Shown here piece after piece: positions 6,629 through 7,740 of a DNA stretch of 7,740 nucleotides (the stretch's first letter is position 1; every line of letters begins with the position of its first letter). The notes beneath the pieces were generated by a model that was not told the origin of the DNA, made no database searches, and was given only the letters and a program-made list of their open reading frames with translations. The position numbers and the translations under genes were made by a program. Source of the DNA: Calditrichota bacterium. GTDB taxonomy: Bacteria > Zhuqueibacterota > Zhuqueibacteria > Oleimicrobiales > Geothermoviventaceae. The stretch lies in contig JAADFT010000072.1 in assembly GCA_013152765.1 (NCBI GenBank), positions 1,789 through 9,528 on the forward strand, in the 5' to 3' direction.

Positions 6629-7474
6629 CTACAGCCCCAGCAGCCTCACAGCGTTGTCGCGGAGGATCTTCGCCCGCGCTATCTCGGAAATGGGCAAATC
6701 CCGCAAGAAGCGAACGATTGGCAGCGGTTGACGGGGGTACAGGTAGTCCGTGCCAAACAGGATCTTGTCTTGAAAACGTTCGAGCAAGGAAGCCGCGTAC
6801 CCTGGGTCGCGCGACAGGGCGTTGTAAGCGCTCTGAGCCGAAAGATCAGCGTAAAGGTTCGGGTACGACGCAAGTAACTTTTCAACAGGCCCGCCGGGCA
6901 CCACAGGTCCCTTGACGTACGGTGACGCACCCTCGGGCGGGTAAGCCATCTCATCGGTGGCGTCGGCAGAAATTTGAGCCCACCAGCCAGGACCGTGGGC
7001 GATGAAAGGGACATCCGGGAATGCCTTCAGAACGCGCTGGAACCCCGGGAACCCGACGCGGTCCCAGTTGATGTAGCTGTCCAGATGCATCAGCACCGGA
7101 AGTCTCAGTTCCTGACAGGCCTCGTAGACGCGCAGGCTTCGGGGATCGTCTACTGCCAGCCCCGCCAGGTACTCACCGAATCCCCGGCACCCCTGGTCCA
7201 CGTAGCGCTTCAGGACTTCCTTCACGTCGAAATCGCTGCGCACACCATGCCGGGGATCGGTAACGCAGAACGGGATCAGCCGGTCGGGGTGGCGGCGACA
7301 AACGCGCAGGACGTCCGAAGTCGGCACGCAATAGTGCACCTCCTCCGGATTCTCGATCGGCAACACGACCGCCTTCTCAATGCCTAAGCGGTCCATTCGG
7401 CGGAGGAGTGTCCGGGGCGTGAGCGGCGGGTAGTCCGTGACGATCCGCCCCACGTGTGTGTGGATGTCGATCAC
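6629..7474 (-). CDS. Metal-dependent amidohydrolase-superfamily TIM-barrel hydrolase (amidohydrolase 2-like)
   Basis: A 281-residue cytoplasmic enzyme of the amidohydrolase superfamily, close in size and layout to the ACMSD / 4-oxalomesaconate hydratase-type (amidohydrolase 2) group. The metal-site pattern is complete: His5 and His7 in MIDIHTHVG at the end of strand 1, Glu101 in GFGEY, His130 in LMHLD, His160 in FIAHGPG and Asp243 in FGTDY. The C-terminus (KILRDNAVRLLGL) is the usual helix after the last strand. Members hydrolyse, decarboxylate or hydrate small carboxylic or lactone substrates; the reaction here cannot be read from sequence. The start is GTG at 7474. It gives the canonical MxDxHxH beginning, and no earlier start codon lies between it and an upstream in-frame TGA. 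The ribosome site is weak (GAG seven bases upstream). It precedes the glycosidase-like gene by 42 bases, suggesting joint function. Confidence 0.9.
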   Translation of the reverse strand: MIDIHTHVGRIVTDYPPLTPRTLLRRMDRLGIEKAVVLPIENPEEVHYCVPTSDVLRVCRRHPDRLIPFCVTDPRHGVRSDFDVKEVLKRYVDQGCRGFGEYLAGLAVDDPRSLRVYEACQELRLPVLMHLDSYINWDRVGFPGFQRVLKAFPDVPFIAHGPGWWAQISADATDEMAYPPEGASPYVKGPVVPGGPVEKLLASYPNLYADLSAQSAYNALSRDPGYAASLLERFQDKILFGTDYLYPRQPLPIVRFLRDLPISEIARAKILRDNAVRLLGL

Positions 7475-7522
7475 CGCAAGACTCGCTTTCGAGGAGATCG
7501 GCGTTACTCTTCAATGCTTGTC

Positions 7523-7551
7523 AAAATAGCGATTCTTTAGCGAAAAATCAA
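7523..7551 (-). promoter_or_regulatory. Candidate sigma70-type promoter for the amidohydrolase/glycosidase-like operon
   Basis: On the minus strand TTGATT (7546-7551) and TATTTT (7523-7528) are 17 bases apart, each matching the consensus at four of six positions. They sit in the only AT-rich patch upstream of the gene, about 50 bases before the GTG start. The spacer region contains TCGCTA twice at an 11-bp interval. A perfect TTGACA overlaps the downstream edge but has no -10 at the right distance. Confidence 0.45.
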
Positions 7552-7658
7552 GATTTGCTGCCGACGCGCCCTTTGGAGTACAGCAGCTTGCTGCCACATT
7601 CGGGCTTGAAGCGCGACGACTCCTGTCGCTGCCTGGCGCGGTCTCGTGCGGCCACACC

Positions 7659-7680
7659 GCCGAGCACTCAAGTGCCCGGC
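7659..7680 (-). repeat. Inverted repeat upstream of the amidohydrolase operon
   Basis: On the minus strand GCCGGGCAC and GTGCTCGGC pair over 9 bp (one G-U) around a TTGA loop. There is no T-run on either side, so it is not a clear terminator. It could be the end structure of a gene beyond the right edge or an operator about 110 bases upstream of the candidate promoter. Confidence 0.4.
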
Positions 7681-7740
7681 TAATTCAGATGAAAACCGCT
7701 TGAAAGTGGTTGGGTTTGCGGACTTTTCAGCTTGCAGTAC

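Larger units (their letters stand above)
7475..7740. other. Right-edge intergenic region (no supported gene)
   Basis: These 266 bases hold an AT-rich stretch (about 7515-7560) with a candidate promoter for the amidohydrolase gene, and an inverted repeat at 7659-7680. One minus-strand frame is open from the window edge to a TAA at 7537-7539 (68 codons). Its arginine- and glutamine-rich translation has no recognisable family and no start, so I do not call it. Confidence 0.5.

Noticed and set aside
5825..6877. A 350-codon plus-strand open frame across the glycosidase-like and amidohydrolase genes
   Set aside because: It crosses the boundary of two real genes on the other strand, has no recognisable domain and has no supporting start signal.
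7456..7683. A 75-codon plus-strand frame divergent from the amidohydrolase gene
   Set aside because: It begins inside the amidohydrolase coding region, shows no domain and has no convincing promoter.
7537..7740. A 68-codon minus-strand frame open to the right edge, possibly the 3' end of another gene
   Set aside because: The length is within chance for this composition. The translation is Arg/Gln-rich, and the frame runs through an inverted repeat and the AT-rich promoter patch. It cannot be decided without sequence beyond the edge.

Overview
All four genes that can be supported lie on the minus strand. In transcription order, from the right edge to the left, they are: a small TIM-barrel amidohydrolase (6629-7474); a large uncharacterised glycosidase-like protein with a C-terminal trimerisation-type domain (4394-6586); a membrane-anchored octaheme c-type cytochrome resembling octaheme tetrathionate reductase (2252-4195); and a lipoprotein alpha-amylase-superfamily (GH13) enzyme (33-1835). 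The long plus-strand open frames are antisense shadows of these genes.

Organism: the DNA is moderately GC-rich by eye. The lipobox on the amylase and the multihaem cytochrome with an N-terminal anchor suggest a Gram-negative bacterium with respiratory c-type cytochromes and a capacity to degrade glycans. The GH13 subtype and the GHL6-like protein would fit lineages of the FCB or PVC groups or related candidate phyla. Nothing here fixes the taxon, so this is inference.

Layout: the right end (7475-7740) is non-coding as far as I can see. It holds a plausible sigma70-type promoter and an inverted repeat upstream of the amidohydrolase. The amidohydrolase and the glycosidase-like gene are only 42 bases apart and are probably one transcript. 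A 198-base gap with no convincing terminator leads to the cytochrome, which has its own good ribosome binding site. The cytochrome ends at a very strong intrinsic terminator (2181-2226), so it is transcriptionally separated from the amylase. The 416-base gap before the amylase holds that terminator, a candidate promoter bracketed by two copies of an 11-bp sequence 115 bp apart, and a predicted leader of about 200 nt with several short hairpins.

Together: the amylase probably trims alpha-glucans at the membrane or cell surface. The amidohydrolase and glycosidase-like protein both lack signal peptides and look like cytoplasmic enzymes of an unknown catabolic step. The octaheme cytochrome is an unrelated periplasm-facing redox protein. 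I see no transposase, integrase, tRNA, rRNA or CRISPR array, and no clear sign of an unprecedented system. The points most worth a second look are the octaheme protein's apparent loss of the lysine that ligates the catalytic haem in its characterised relative, and the unassigned glycosidase-like/amidohydrolase pair.
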